In this document: positions 43,604 to 56,082 of the stretch, in pieces | Position numbering within the stretch: the first letter of the stretch is position 1 | Layout of the letters: each line of letters starts with the position of its first letter | NCBI RefSeq assembly: GCF_011745365.1 | Contig: NW_024468912.1 | Location: 558,001-622,000 of the forward strand | Origin: Cryphonectria parasitica EP155 | Taxonomy: Eukaryota > Ascomycota > Sordariomycetes > Diaporthales > Cryphonectriaceae | Length of the DNA: 64,000 bases | Reading direction: 5' to 3' | Made by a program: the position numbers and the translations under genes | The notes under the pieces: generated by a model | What the model was told of the DNA's origin: nothing | The model's input: only the letters and a program-made list of their open reading frames with translations | The model's database searches: none

Positions 43604-44956
43604 TCATCCACAGGCACAGACTCTTCCACAGACACAGACATAGGTTTCTCCACAGGGCGCAGGCTCTTCCACAGGCATAGGCATAGGCTCGTCCGGAAGA
43701 GGTGACGTTGACGTTGCCGACGCAGGGCTCTCTTCAGCATCATCTTCCTCGAAAGCCAGCCGAACATGTTCCCTCAAGTTCAATCCCCATGATTTCTCCT
43801 TCAGCCGCTCGATCTCCGGTGCCAGAATGTCACGGAGTGTCAACGCTGTCGTCGAATCAGGCTCCTCAGGGTATCCCCACCCGTGGGCTGCTCGGTGCTT
43901 CCAACCCTTCATCTTCTTTCGAGAGGCGCGTGGATACGCGGAATGAGGTATCATCTTGTTGCAGCAGCAGGTTGGTGTCCAAAATTCAATGATGCATTTG
44001 GCTAGATGTTCAAAGCTGAAGCCAGAGAACGGTGCGTCGGGTCGAGTCCAGGGAATCCCCTTTTCGGTCATCTGCCGGAGCAAAGCACCAAGCAGTACAC
44101 ACCTGTGTTCCCCGCTGTACAGACCGTCGTTTCCATTCAAGGTGTCAATTAGGTTGTACAACACATCCAAAAGCTGTTGGATCAAGTCGATCCTCTTGCT
44201 GTTGATACTTTCTACAAGATTTGATGATTAGCACAGACTTGATAATTACAATCTCAATCTATGCGCTTTCAGGGCCCATAACCTACCGTCCACGGTGGCT
44301 GGTATTGGGAGGCCTGATGAGTTAATCGAGTCCGAGCCATGTAGGAGTACCAACTGCGTGGCTTTTCGGAACACGGAGGGTTTTCCAAAGACGGCAGAAA
44401 TCACGATCCAGTTCTTGAGATACTCCTCACTGGCCGCTTCCGATACCATGGGTAATTCGATTTCCAGCTTTTGAATCCACAAGTCCGACCAGATCTGAAT
44501 TGCTTCGTTGCACCCAAAGTCGTCCACCAGAACTGCCACCTTGGTCAGCATGTCGAGGTCGAGGGTTTTCGGAATAATGCGTGTCTTCCCGTGAAGAACA
44601 TTCAGCAGGATGCCGAGTGCCGCGGGGTCGAAATTTCCTTCCAAGTCCACGTGACGGCAGCCATCTAGGTAGATCTGCTTCGCTTCCATCCAGTCTCCTG
44701 ACAGCATCTTGTCAAAGCGGGGACAAGCCACAGTAAGGTGCTTTGACGAGACTCTGAAACTGTTTGCGGGCTGCTGTGATGTGTGGCTGCTCACGCTCGC
44801 ACTCATTGTAGGAGACTGGCATGTTGTTGTCTCGGTGAGTGTTTCGGTAATTGGGGAGCTTGGACCTTGATCGTCCGCAATGCCCAGATCATTCGTAGGA
44901 ATAGTGAGACTGATCACGAGGTCTCCATTCGGAATCACCTCCACGGTCTCAGGCAT
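43604..44956 (-). CDS. BTB/POZ-like domain protein, two exons, probable C-terminal frameshift
   Basis: Exon 1 is 44956-44287. The intron is 44286-44212 (GTAGGT...TTGTAG, 75 bp). Exon 2 is 44211-43604. The product is 425 residues. After a disordered N-terminus, residues about 65-200 match the fungal nuclear-type BTB-like family: FRVSSKHLTVACPRFDKML, a GILLNVLHGKTR segment and VAVLVDDFGCNEA, as in predicted adaptor-like proteins of filamentous fungi. The second exon ends in an acidic, Pro/Glu-rich tail. That tail (PMPMPVEEPAP) suddenly becomes Cys/Val-rich, while the next frame continues the same Pro/Val/Glu repeat to a stop at 43555. An extra C within plus 43655-43657 (GGG) would explain this as a frameshift or sequencing error. 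Function unknown. Confidence 0.8.
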
Positions 44957-46180
44957 CTTGGTATCGTGATTAGATGCGGGGCTCTTTGTGTATAGACAGG
45001 TGCTTCCTCATACAAGCTGGAGGAAAATGAGGGTCGGACGATTTGATCTGGTACGTTCAGGTACACAGTCGAGAATGAATTGTTGAGATGAAAAATTTCT
45101 CAATTTGCATAGTGCTGCTCTTTCAAAGAACACGGACGGAGCGACTTTATGAGTCTCGAGCTGACGGTGAAAAAGGCTGCATTTAGGCTTCAGGTGATCA
45201 CTGATCTGCAGGAGGCCTACCGGCCTGCCAGCAAACCTGCATGCAAAGGTGCATCCATCCATCCAACCAGAGCGAAGATAGGGAAACTAATAAAGATCGG
45301 GTTGGATAGAAACTGGTGATCTTTGAAACCGAGAAGGCTGTGCTAGGGGTGGTAAGCAGTGGAGGGGGGACCAGGCTGTTGCCACGGGTAGGTGAGGAGG
45401 TGTGCGAAGGTGTAAGAAGGACGGTTGAGAGAGGTTGTCCGGAAGTTTTATGATCATGCCTGCGGGTCACTAGTGCTTGTAGATCCCTTTTACTCTCTGT
45501 TTTTTCTCCACTTTCGAGATTATTTGGTGCTGGCCAGTGTGGTAGTTTTGAGGACGTGGAGCGAAGCAAGTCCTGAATCCTCGAGCAAGTATAAGGATAT
45601 ACCACCCCCTTTCTGAGTTTGTAGCATTATGACTTGGCACGCTTCGTCTCGGACTGCTTCATGTTCCCTCCTTTGCTCCGGGTGCTACCTGGCGAAGAAA
45701 ACATGGACTCTAAGCCAACAGCAAATGATGTCTTTCAGGGCTTGAAGTGCTACCCAGCAAGAACAGACTATGCATGATGTCGTGTCATTTATATGAGCAT
45801 GAACTTGGCGTATGCACTAATCATATGAGGATCAGTGAATTAATTAGCCTTTGCAGAGTGGCGGCCCAGGCGGCTGAATCGAGCGGAACCAAGAAATGGA
45901 TGTGGCGGTTGCACCGGTCGTGCGGCAGTCTTGGCTTTTTATAATATAATCAAAACACAATATTGAACAAGGTCCAAGTGTTGCTTTTCCTAATATATTG
46001 AAGGCGAGAGGTTGGCAGTGTTCAAACAGAGGAGGAAAAAGAAGAACACGAATAATAGTACATAATGCGTAGCAGCCGGTTTCGCGCTTGTCATCAATTT
46101 CGGAGCAAGAGCTTCCATATGAGTTTGGGCAATCAGGAAGTCCATTGCTTCGGAATGCATATTGCAGTCCTCAAGACTAG
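44957..46180. other. Intergenic between divergent BTB-like and xylanase genes
   Basis: No convincing coding. It must hold both promoters. TTAGCC at 45844-45849 (GGCTAA on the other strand, an XlnR-type core) lies about 440 bp before the xylanase; a six-base match is weak evidence. Confidence 0.5.
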
Positions 46181-46181
46181 G

Positions 46182-46188
46182 TATAAAG
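46182..46188 (+). promoter_or_regulatory. Putative TATA box of the xylanase gene
   Basis: The TATAAAG at about 46182-46188 lies 101 bp before the start codon, a usual distance for fungal secreted-enzyme genes. Confidence 0.5.
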
Positions 46189-46288
46189 TCTCAAGCACGA
46201 ACCCAGACTAACGTTGATTCCTGCTTCTCCGATATCACAAACGCCTGACTCCAACAGCGAAACCAAAGCTTGAACTACAACCTCCACC

Positions 46289-47029
46289 ATGAACTCCCTC
46301 ACCAACCTCGCCCTTGCGTTCTTCGCCCTGACGGGAGCCTTCGCCGCCCCTGCTGCGGATCCCGCCGCTGCAGGTGATGCTCCAGACTTCATGCTGGGCG
46401 GTGAAAACCTTGCCCGCCGCCAAGACTACAACCAGGACTATACGACTGGTGGCAGCGTCAACTTCTCACCAGCGAGCAATGGATACTCAGTCTCCTTCTC
46501 TGGTGCCGGAGACTTTGTCGTTGGCAAGGGCTGGTCTGCAGGCACTACCAGGTAATTTTAAGAAGAACTGAATTCTTCTTTGGACTTGTTTAAAAATGTT
46601 CTGACACGCCTGTCCAGGACCATCACCTTCAATGGCTCCACCACCTATAACGCCGGGACCGTCCTAGTCTCGGTCTATGGCTGGTCCACAAACCCGCTGG
46701 TCGAGTACTACGTGCAAGAATACACCAGCGACGGCAAGGGCTCGGCCCAGGGCACGCAGATGGGCACCGTCGAGTGTGATGGGGCCACATATGACATTTG
46801 GAAGCACCAGCAGGTGAACCAGCCGTCGATCCAGGGCACGACGACCTTCGAGCAGTACATCTCGAACCGCCAGAGCTCGAGTCCCGGCAGCGGCACCGTC
46901 ACGACGAGCTGTCACTTTGACGCGTGGGCTAAACTGGGAATGAATCTGGGCACGCTGAACTATCAAGTTCTGGCGACTGAGGGCTGGGGCAATGCTGGTG
47001 GTAGCTCTCAGTACACCATCACCGGTTGA
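46289..47029 (+). CDS. Secreted GH11 endo-1,4-beta-xylanase
   Basis: Exon 1 is 46289-46551, the intron 46552-46617 (66 bp, GTAATT...CCAG, CTGAC branch) and exon 2 46618-47029. The product is 224 residues. A hydrophobic signal peptide (MNSLTNLALAFFALTGAFA) is followed by an Ala/Pro propeptide ending LARR, a Kex2-type site. The mature enzyme of about 180 residues is typical for GH11. Family marks are GGSVNF near the start, VYGWSTNPLVEYY with the catalytic nucleophile Glu, VNQPSI, HFDAWA, and LATEGWGN with the acid/base Glu. It hydrolyses xylan outside the cell. Two Cys (in VECDG and TTSCHF) might form a disulfide. No carbohydrate-binding module is present. Confidence 0.95.
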
Positions 47030-48202
47030 ATCTTTGAGACAAGATTTTCTGGTCACAAATAGGTCAAACTTGGTCGGGAAGTTATAGCACCCAAGGCCAG
47101 TAGGCAATTAGTTACACTGCAAGGATATACATATGCTTCCTTTCATGTATATCCAAATCTGAAAGAGTGTCTGGAAATCCCTGCGATGCTTTGCCCAATC
47201 GTATAGTGGAAACAAACTGCCTCGCGTAGATTATATACAGAAACATGCAACTTGGCATGTATAAAAGAAAATAATAAAAAAGTCGGCACACCTTGAAGGA
47301 AACATCCATGTAAATGGAATACTGCACTGTACGCTCTGCCATTTAAGGCTGAAAGCTGTGGAGAATGCGTCTATACTGCTACTTAGATCTAAGCTTGTAA
47401 CTGGGTTTGTAACCTGCAAATCGGATGGGCCAAGATGTCATATCCTCAGATCAGACATCAGAACGAAGAAACTTTCTGCAATTCAGTTGAATCTATACTT
47501 CGTTTGTCCATCTCCAAGGTCTTTTCCGAGTATCCCTGTAAGATTCTCACATGCGCGGCCTATCATTCATTGCATGATACGCGCTGTCTATTACACGATG
47601 AAAGCGTAGTGGCTCGGCTCTCTTGTGAAGTAGACCCACTGACTTGGTTGGTCACGTATCGAGAAACGCAGTAGAACACGCTGAGGCACTTCACCAGACC
47701 CGACGCCGTGCTGCAACTCAAGGCCAAGCAGGCAACACCTAACTCGTTAATGAGACCATCGCAGGTCTCGATCACTTTGATATAGACAGGAAAAATCCCT
47801 TTAGACGTCTTCGGAAGAGATGAGAGGTGCATTCTTCCCCTCCAAGCATGTCACACATTGTGTTCGGTACGAGTTGATGGCAGGGTTAGGGCTGCAGGGG
47901 CGACTAGTTCCACCCTTGCAAAGCCTACAATGCCTGGAAGCAACTATGATGGCTCTGAAGCTTGGTACGGTAGCGTCCGGTTTTCACCCACCTCGTAGCG
48001 GGACCGGCCTTCAGACTTGGTCTTTCCCACCAAGTATCAATCAACCACATCAATCCGCTCAAACTAGCAGTGTCTCCATGATTATCCTTTACTCTATTAA
48101 AAACACTGTCACTCTTTTTTCTTCCATACCAGACTCCTTGACCATTTTCTTGCTCTCACCTCTTTTGGAGGGTCTTACGACCTCGTATCACTACCAGACG
48201 CC
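47030..48202. other. Intergenic, xylanase to DUF4470/MYND gene
   Basis: Only short unrelated open frames. No tRNA, repeat or conserved coding seen. Confidence 0.5.
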
Positions 48203-51200
48203 ATGCTCACGCCGACAACTCTTGCTCCCACCTTCAACCCGTTCGGGGACACGCCTGCGGTGGATCTGACGCGATGTCTGCCTCTTGAAAACGACTCCGA
48301 GTCGGCAGACGCTCGTGTAGACATCCTCCTCCTGGGCAGCCGGGACTTGAGGCATATTTTGCATACGTGCTACACAAAGAGGGGTTCCCGTGAGCTGTCG
48401 TGTGATCCTAGAATGCAACGGTGCGTTACGTACTAACCACTGAATCAGCTACAAAAGCATTCAGAAAACTGGACATTACCTGCTGTGATGATGAGGATGC
48501 ATCAGTCGGTATGCCTTCACTCCGTCTGTACACCCTTCCTCACCTGCTGACCTTTCGGTATAGCCCGCAATGTGCTGTTCTTGACGCTCCTCGTTGCTAA
48601 GGGGCAGACGACTCCAAGCAGCATCCTCTGGAATTTGTTCTATGATCTGTATCTCGGTGAAGAATCAGTACAAGTACTCAAGACACACGCCGAGGAGCTT
48701 CAGAATATCTCCACTTCACTCACCAAGTGGGAAGAGGGAAGATTCGGCGACAAGGTGCGCTTTGGGGACGCAAGCACCCTCGCCTCTGTCCACGACATCT
48801 GGTCTGCGTACCTTGACTTCTTGCGAATCAAGGATACACACGAGTACCACGCCAATTTTACGAGGTCCTTGGACAAGACGAAGGAACTCCTGAAACACAA
48901 CAATGACTGCGGAGAGGCGCTGAAATATCGAGGTGCCAGGGCAACCGCACCCCTCGGCTTCCAATCCTTGGGAGACAGCGGCCTGAGAGCTGCCCTGGAG
49001 GCCTGGCTGGGAACAGGACCACTTGGTATTTCTATCAAAGAGAACAAGATCCCGAATCCCCTTTTTGCATTCTCAATGCTTGGTCATACTCTTCAGACAG
49101 CAAACATGCTGCCACCTACCACCATCCTGTCACCCGCTTGTAACCCTCTCTTGGGCTTTCACCTAGCCGCAGCCGAGGCACAGCTCACCGAGACCTCGCC
49201 GCTGCGGGCTCTCAATCCTGGCCATGAAGCGCAAACACCTGAATCCAGGATCATCTCGTCCGCTCAGCTCCAGTTCTCAGAATGGTCGAAGGCCTTGCAG
49301 GAACTATCACCCAAGCACCTCATCGTACGCTTCATATCGGCCGACTGTCTCGCATTCTGCCACACACTCCAACACCAAGTGCGGACAGGGGAAGCTACAG
49401 CAAGCCTCTACAGGCGACAATTTAGCCCATATCCGCTCGAGTTGGATACACGCGAGTATGTCCTAAGAGAAGCTCCATCACGGTTCGATGTGATTGAGAC
49501 GGGAGACCTCTCTGAGTTTTCAGGCACACTGAACGTCCTCGTTTCGGCTGGGCCGCTGCTCAAGGACAAGGCATGGACCACTTTGTATACAGAGATAACG
49601 ACCGACGATACTGGCACACAGTTGGACACGCTCCTTGGCGGACCATTCAGAACTGTGTCGACACTACTAGGGATCAGCCCTGCGGAGTACTGGACAAATG
49701 CTGCGGCAGTGTCACACATTGATGCCTATATGCTTGCCGCCTCAGCTGCTCAGGCCGCCCTATCAGTATCTCACATTCGATATCACCTGTCCTGGAAAGA
49801 GAACCGCCATGCAAGTGGCCAACCACCTGGGGTACGGCTCAGAGTGGACGCATCTAGCCTAGCTGACCTCCTACTGCTTGTCTATGAGTATATGTTGAGA
49901 CAGCACACCACACCTCGTGTTTACCACCACGGAAGCTTTACTGCCTTCATGAAGAGGTTGCTACAATGCATCGACACTGATAGGCAGACTGTCTGCGAAC
50001 GAGTACTTGACAGCATCTCTAATCCGGAACTATCACTTGCACTGTCAATGCAGGGACTGTACAGTCCGGTCCGGTCCGAGGCCGAGAAAATCGAAAGGAA
50101 CGCACTTTCGACGTGGCCTAGCATCCCTGAAGGAGTCTACATCACTATAGCGGTCCCAGCTGACCAGTTGAAACCTCTAGAGCAGGTTGACAGTTCGAGA
50201 ATAATTCCTGTTGCGGTTCAGGGATGCATTTCGGTGCAAGACGGCGACCAGCAGCCTTCACAAAGCGTCTTTGACGATGTCCAGATCAGCTTTGGCAAGA
50301 CTGAGTCCTTTAGTGAAGGTGTTGAATCGGAGCCTCTGATCACGGTCTGGCCAGCTTTAGGTACGGACATGATCGTATCGTTCTGCGTGCCAGCATCAGC
50401 ATTGCAGCATGATCCCAGTCGCACCAAGGTGTCTCTGCGTGTGCAGAGCAGCGACAGCAATCGAAAGATATTTAGACTCGCATCAGACATGGACAATGTG
50501 TTGGAAATATTCAGTAGCAGCCTGGAAAACACAAGCGCTGTATACATCACCAGACATCCGACACGCCAGCTTGATTACCCCGTGTACAACAGCCTGGAAC
50601 CGGACTCTCGAACCCATTCCGACCATCAGGAGAGTGAACCGCACTTTTCGTGTGAACTGGACTCATCAGGGGTCATTACAGCCATCACTGGCCATCTACC
50701 CATAACATCCGCGAAGGGAAAGCAGTTATTGGCTGAAAAGGCTGCCGTAGAGACACGCAAGATGTCTCCGTGCGTATTCCAGGTGCTCTTGGGAGACCGG
50801 GGCTTGGTACTTGAACTCAACTTTCCCGCGCCAGTTGTCAAGGATGGGAGCAAGACACGCATCGCCCGGACGTCAGGATACATCGAGATCCTAGCGCCGC
50901 TCGCTGATCCCGTCAAGTCGCAGGAACTGGACGACTTCATCTTTCCGACTATCTCCGCAGAGTTCTCTGGAATCTCTGTGCCCCTCGCGCTCAATCTCCC
51001 CCTTGTGAACTTGGACACCCTACCTGCTCTTGATCTATCTAAGAGGGAACAACTCAGTTTCCTCTCTACCTTGACGTCGTCCATGTACTCTGCTCGTGAG
51101 CGCAAAGTGCGCGACAAATTGCAGTCCTCAAGCACCACGCATCTTGCCTCATCGGCTCGCATGAACTTCAAAGAGTCCTTGTTCTCAATGTTCATGCTGT

Positions 51201-51931
51201 CCTCCGGGCTGCAGGGCGGCCAGACAGGGCTCTTCTCCCTCAGTCACCCTAAAAGCGGCAACCACATCCTCCTTTTTGTATCCGCCATCCGTCTCGACGC
51301 CGCCAATGCCAACGTCGTTATTGACGCGGCTGTCATACCACTCACAGAGGACCTTATCAGCTCCGGCGTCCTGGAGACATTCCTCCTCATTCTACGCAAC
51401 CTCGAGTGCGGCAGCCTCATTGTCGACGATGCCGAGCTCGTGCTGTGGAAGAAGGCACTTCCGGCCTTTGCTGAGCGGTGCAGGACCTGGAGCCACAGGC
51501 CTTCGCCGGGGTGTGAATACATGCAGCCCGGAGCCAAGATCCCGCTGAGCACTGACCCTGGCCGGCCGGTGATCTGCAACTGTGGTGTCGGTAAACTACC
51601 TGACAGCTTTATCAGCCTTCCTGAGTGGGACACAGCCTCGCAATTCGCGACACGCATCGCCATTAGCCCTTTTTACGCCTCGTACTTAGTAGAGGAGGTC
51701 ATCGACCCAAAGATGCTGAAGGATACCGTCGCAGCTGCTACTGGAAGGGGAATGTCGGTTGGTGAGACCCCACGGTGTCGAAATTGCGGCACGAGTGAAG
51801 AAGACAAAGATGGGGTGGTACTCAAGAAGTGCGTACGCTGCCTAAAAGCTCGATACTGCTCGGTAGAGTGTCAGAAAAAGGACTGGAAGAAGCATCGCAT
51901 GGAATGTGAGGAGGTGGGAGATCGTCCGTAG
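48203..51931 (+). CDS. DUF4470 and MYND zinc-finger protein, three exons
   Basis: Exons are 48203-48420, 48465-48508 and 48564-51931. The introns are 44 bp (TACTAAC branch, TTCAG) and 55 bp (GTATGC...TATAG). Only these sites restore the frame RKLDITCCDDEDASVARNVLF, which is the conserved DUF4470 core. The product is 1209 residues. The N-terminal 100 residues (NPFGDTPAVDLTR, VDILLLGSRDLRHIL, ITCCD) are DUF4470. A long middle region is unassigned. Residues about 1159-1201 are a MYND finger: C-x2-C, C-x2-C, YC-x3-C, H-x3-C. MYND fingers bind proline-rich partners in regulators. The DUF4470-MYND architecture recurs in fungi, and the exact role is not known to me. Confidence 0.88.
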
Positions 51932-53422
51932 GCCGGAAATGGATTATAGAGGGAAGGTATCTGGGCCGGTCTGTGGGATCTCGGTGTCTTTATGGAAGAG
52001 CATGACAGGTTATGGACAGAGCCCTCTGCGCTCTTTTGATAGTGAAATAACAGTAGGTAAGAGATAGTGATTGTCATTCCCCGTTGGGATCACTTGGTGA
52101 TGGCGGCTACAGCCGGTGTCGGGACAGGCTTGGCTGCACGTTCAACTATTGCAATGACTCAACAGGGAATTCCTTTGGGGAAAAAAAATGATTCTCCCGG
52201 AAAGTGCGCCTTCCTAATTACCGTGCCTTCTCCTGCAGCGTACCTTCCTTCTTCTGTGTTCTTCCCAACAAGACTTATGATTAATTACTCACAAGGGAAA
52301 ACAACAAAGATTGGACACTAGGACTACAAGATCTAATATTTCGTCCCGTAGATACTTGAATAGCACACGCTTTTAATTTTATTTTTAAACAGTAAGTTAT
52401 CATTTCTTATATACCATTCAACAAATAGCGTAGTTCACATGTCTGCCGTTTGGTTATCTTTGATAATAACGGTGTGAATATTCGTTTCTTCCAATGTTTA
52501 TGCTGTATTACCTTTTAACTTAAAACATCAGTTCATTCGAAATACAATTACTCGGTTGTTGTATTCATATAATGAGAGAATATGTTACGATAATGACAGG
52601 TGTAGAAAATACAATATGACGTACTTCGTAAAGTGATAAAATCTTTCAAAGGTTGAAACAAAACTTGGTAAATTTGCGACCTGGAGGACGTCTTGTACTG
52701 ACCACAGATCAAGAACGGTGGCTTGCGCTCCGTATGTAGCACGTTCCAACAGACTCGGGCTTCGATGTTGGACTTCTGTGAGGTAGGCATGACGATGCCC
52801 GAGTCTGTTGGAACGACATCGGGAGTTACATACGGACGGCAACGAGTCGACAAAGAGAGGTGATACGGGATTAAGCTAAGTGTTGGATCTGTATGTATGA
52901 GTGTGACAGAGTGCGCGGTTTGAAAGTGGGAAGCGAAATGGTTCGTATCGAAGACGTTGAAGTTGGTAATGTTATCTCAAAAATTGAAAAACTGACTGTT
53001 GAAAGAAGAGAAAAGAGAATCTAAACTGGCTGGGTCTGAGAGCTGATAAAACGCACCCGTGCTAATGGATCTAGTGAAAATCCCCTTCCCTCAACAGAAG
53101 TTGTGTATGGACGATTGGCGCGGAAGTAAGCACCACATGCATCGCAATTGCCAATTAAGTAAAGGTTTTATTGATTTCTGGCAGTTGAACGCCGCGATGA
53201 ATTCCTGCCGAGTATTGTCAGATGCTGGGAGACCACCCCAAGCCGACGCACTGCGTTCCCGAATTTTTGACACTACCTCGAGTATAATATGACAACTATC
53301 TCAGCTGAACCCCCAATAGCAAAGGAGAAGGGGGGTGTGAAAGGTAGGGTGGGGAGGGAAGGGAAAAAAAGAAAAGGTTTTGATACCGCCTACCGAAGGC
53401 GAAATGGGATTTCGACAAAAAA
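51932..53422. other. Intergenic with a long inverted repeat
   Basis: AT-rich in 52320-52680. No supported gene. It contains the hairpin at 52730-52835, listed separately. Confidence 0.5.
52730..52835. repeat. Imperfect inverted repeat with a perfect 19-bp core
   Basis: Arm CGTTCCAACAGACTCGGGC (52742-52760) is exactly complementary to 52797-52815, with a 36-nt loop. Outside it, CCGTATGTA (52730-52738) pairs with TACATACGG (52827-52835) across an unpaired stretch of 3 versus 11 nt. It could be a cruciform, a MITE remnant or a structured transcript end. Confidence 0.85.
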
Positions 53423-53526
53423 CGATCGGGACGAGACTCGAACTCGCAACCCTAACATTGTGAAGGAAACAGGAGGGTTGCTCCTTCCCCTAGGAGTGTT
53501 AAGCGCTACCATTGCGCCACCCGACC
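53423..53526 (-). tRNA. tRNA-Arg(CCT) with a 32-bp intron
   Basis: On the minus strand, the acceptor stem GGTCGGG (53526-53520) pairs with CCCGATC (53430-53424), with discriminator G at 53423. The D arm is GCGC/GCGC with loop AATGGTA. The anticodon stem is TAACA/TGTTA and the loop begins CT-CCT-A, so the anticodon CCT (plus 53492-53494) reads AGG. The intron 53490-53459 lies between positions 37 and 38, and its AGGAG can pair with the CTCCT of the loop. The T arm is GCGAG/CTCGT with loop TTCGAGT. The mature length is 72. Six T residues (plus 53417-53422) follow directly as the Pol III terminator. Confidence 0.95.
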
Positions 53527-55028
53527 GGGCTAACATATTTGGTTGACGGGACGTCCGAATAGAAATTTATATAGACAATATTCTATCAGTGGTATCTTCG
53601 TGCTCACCACTCGACGCTCATCCATAGGTGTTAAAATTAGTTTACTTTTTGAATTTTAATGTCTTTCAAAGCTAATCATAATAAAAACTCTACCACGCAG
53701 CCTCGGGTGTGGTGATGCTTGGCCGCCGAGAAATATCTGCTGGACCTTAGGAGGTCTCAATCGACGAGAAAGACATTAGCACAACGCCCGATCTCTTGGC
53801 AGCAGTGAAAAAAAAGACATCCTGAGTCTTATAGTGCTGGGTATTCAAACATGATGCGTAATTGGTGATCATTTGGCTTCGGAGAGTTGTAAATTGGAAT
53901 GTGATGACTTCACCTGGCATGATCTGGTGTGGCTTTGGGGGCAGGATGTGGACAATCTGAAAAGTCTACTGGGTAGTCATAAACCATCTTGGGAAGATTA
54001 CGACAGGAGGGCATACTGAGGGGGAAGGTACAATGAAGGATAAGGCGCGCTGAAGGGGAAGTCACACTCATGTTGAAGTCATGTCCATGAGGAAGGCACG
54101 CCCGTGAGGAAGGCATGCCTGATGAAGACACTCCCATGAGAAAAGTATGCTTTTGAGGAAGGTAAAAAATGGAGGAGAGTATGCCTATGAGGAAGGTACG
54201 GTCATAAGAATGTCACTATTGGTAGACGATTCCCCAAAAAGGAATTCAAGCACGAAAGGACGATGCACGATCTTCGTGCCACGTGCACGCGGTGTAACCG
54301 AGTAGAGGCTACCGACCAATGTTGGCCAGTGAAAATGATTGCCTTCAATAGGTGTACTAGATCAGAAAAGCTGTGCATGAACTGAGAAATTCAGGTGGTT
54401 TTCCCACTCCTCGTGTTACTAGTCAAAGAGAAGAAGAAGAAAAAAGACCGGCCCGCGTTGGAAGAGTTCAATGGATTCATCACGCTTCTCCGCAGTAGAC
54501 AGACCGAGAACATTGGTAAAACTCTCGAGATACTGTGTTGTTCGAGGGCGAGGGGGGCTGGTCCAAAGATTGATAGGGTCCTCCTCAGTCGCGATAGCAT
54601 CAGACGCATTAGTCTTGCGATAGACATAGTTCTTGAGCGCCATTCATGTTAGCGGAGGTGATGGTGCTAGAGCTTATTTCGAATATAGATAGATAGATAG
54701 ATTATAGATAGATGATAAATCGATGAAAAGGTGAAGATATTGAAGAGTTGCTGAACAGTGTGTTTTGCATAAGAGAGGTGAGAGCAGCAGGGGGTTAAGA
54801 GCAGCAGAGGTTTAAGAGCAGTAGAGTTCCAATTGGCAGTAAAATGGAGAACGAATCTCGTGTATTATGGTAAACCTGAACCGTGTAGCAAGTAGTATAA
54901 TTACTCACATATCAAACGAGGAGGAACAATATTCTGGGTTGCGATCGAATGCATGTGTATTAATGTCTCTCTTAGAGAGCCAGGGTGTTCACGCAATGCA
55001 GGTGACTCAATAAGAGGAAGGTCACGTC

Positions 55029-55055
<27 letters not shown>
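55029..55055. repeat. A27 homopolymer
   Basis: 27 consecutive A. Could be a reverse-transcript tail, but no target-site duplication or upstream element was recognised. Confidence 0.9.
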
Positions 55056-55062
<7 letters not shown>

Positions 55063-56065
55063 TGCGGATTCGGGGGTCCAGGTGATGGTGCATTTGATAG
55101 CCTCGCAAGCTTCCGGCTCTTAGAATTCCTACTTTGAGGTGGGCTTGCCTCGAGATCACCAACACAAGCAACTCCATTGCATCACGCAATGGCGACAGCT
55201 CTCCACTAGATATCAGTAAATTTCATCGGAAGACTTTTACGAAGATATTTTGTAGACGTTCGCGATTTGCACAGTCCAAGCGTGCGACGACTGTACAGTA
55301 TTGTGAGGCTCCTCAAAGTGGGAATCCATAGCCCTAACCCTATTGACGACCATCTGAGATTGTGCCTTTTTGGGCGTGATGGTCTCGAGGGCGCCAGAGT
55401 GAGCGCACCAGGGTACCAGGCCAAAGTTACACCCTTCATCGGAGGTAATAGTGAAACTGTAGCAATACTGTTCATATCAAACTCTCAAGGGCCTCCTGAA
55501 CAGGCGCAGGTTTTCAAAACTTACACTATGCAGACAGTAAAGAATCTCAAGCAAAGAAAGTATGTATGAAGAAAGCCTATAGATATTCTTTATAACTTCT
55601 ATACTGTATTTTGTCTTCTCTCATATATGAAATTGTCAATGAATGCAACCAGTTACGTATTCTAGACTTTTCTACTTTTTTCCCCATGATTAAATGGAAG
55701 CCTAAGGACAATATATGAACGCCAATTGCCGCTGTGCAGGTCTGAAAAGCAACCCATTGTGGTGATAACCTCGTTTCTCAAATCATGATAGAATCAAACA
55801 GAACGACCCCGCTTTCCATACAACCTTGACCCCATGGACCGTGGTCTCCAAGTATTGAAACACGGTTCTTGAAATGATAACAACCATAGAAGCATCCAGC
55901 TCTACGATAACACACAAAACAGAACGCCCTTCACTGTAGAACATACAGTACCAGCACACGCACACACACGCAAACGCAAACGCAACAATACACACGCAGA
56001 TACACAATGGTACGTGTTGCAGTCATTCATTCTCTCTTATTGTGAAGGCTCTTCATACAACATGA

Positions 56066-56082
56066 CCCCCCCCCCCCCCCCC
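56066..56082. repeat. C17 homopolymer upstream of the RGG gene
   Basis: 17 consecutive C, ending 99 bp before the start codon at 56182, so in the promoter or 5' UTR. The length is likely unstable. Confidence 0.9.

Noticed and set aside
45198..45605. 135-codon minus-strand frame
   Set aside because: No domain, low-complexity Ser/Thr/Leu composition, located in the promoter region between two genes.
54391..54652. Opposed 74-85 codon frames near the GATA microsatellite
   Set aside because: Low-complexity Phe/Lys runs opposite each other; no supporting signals.
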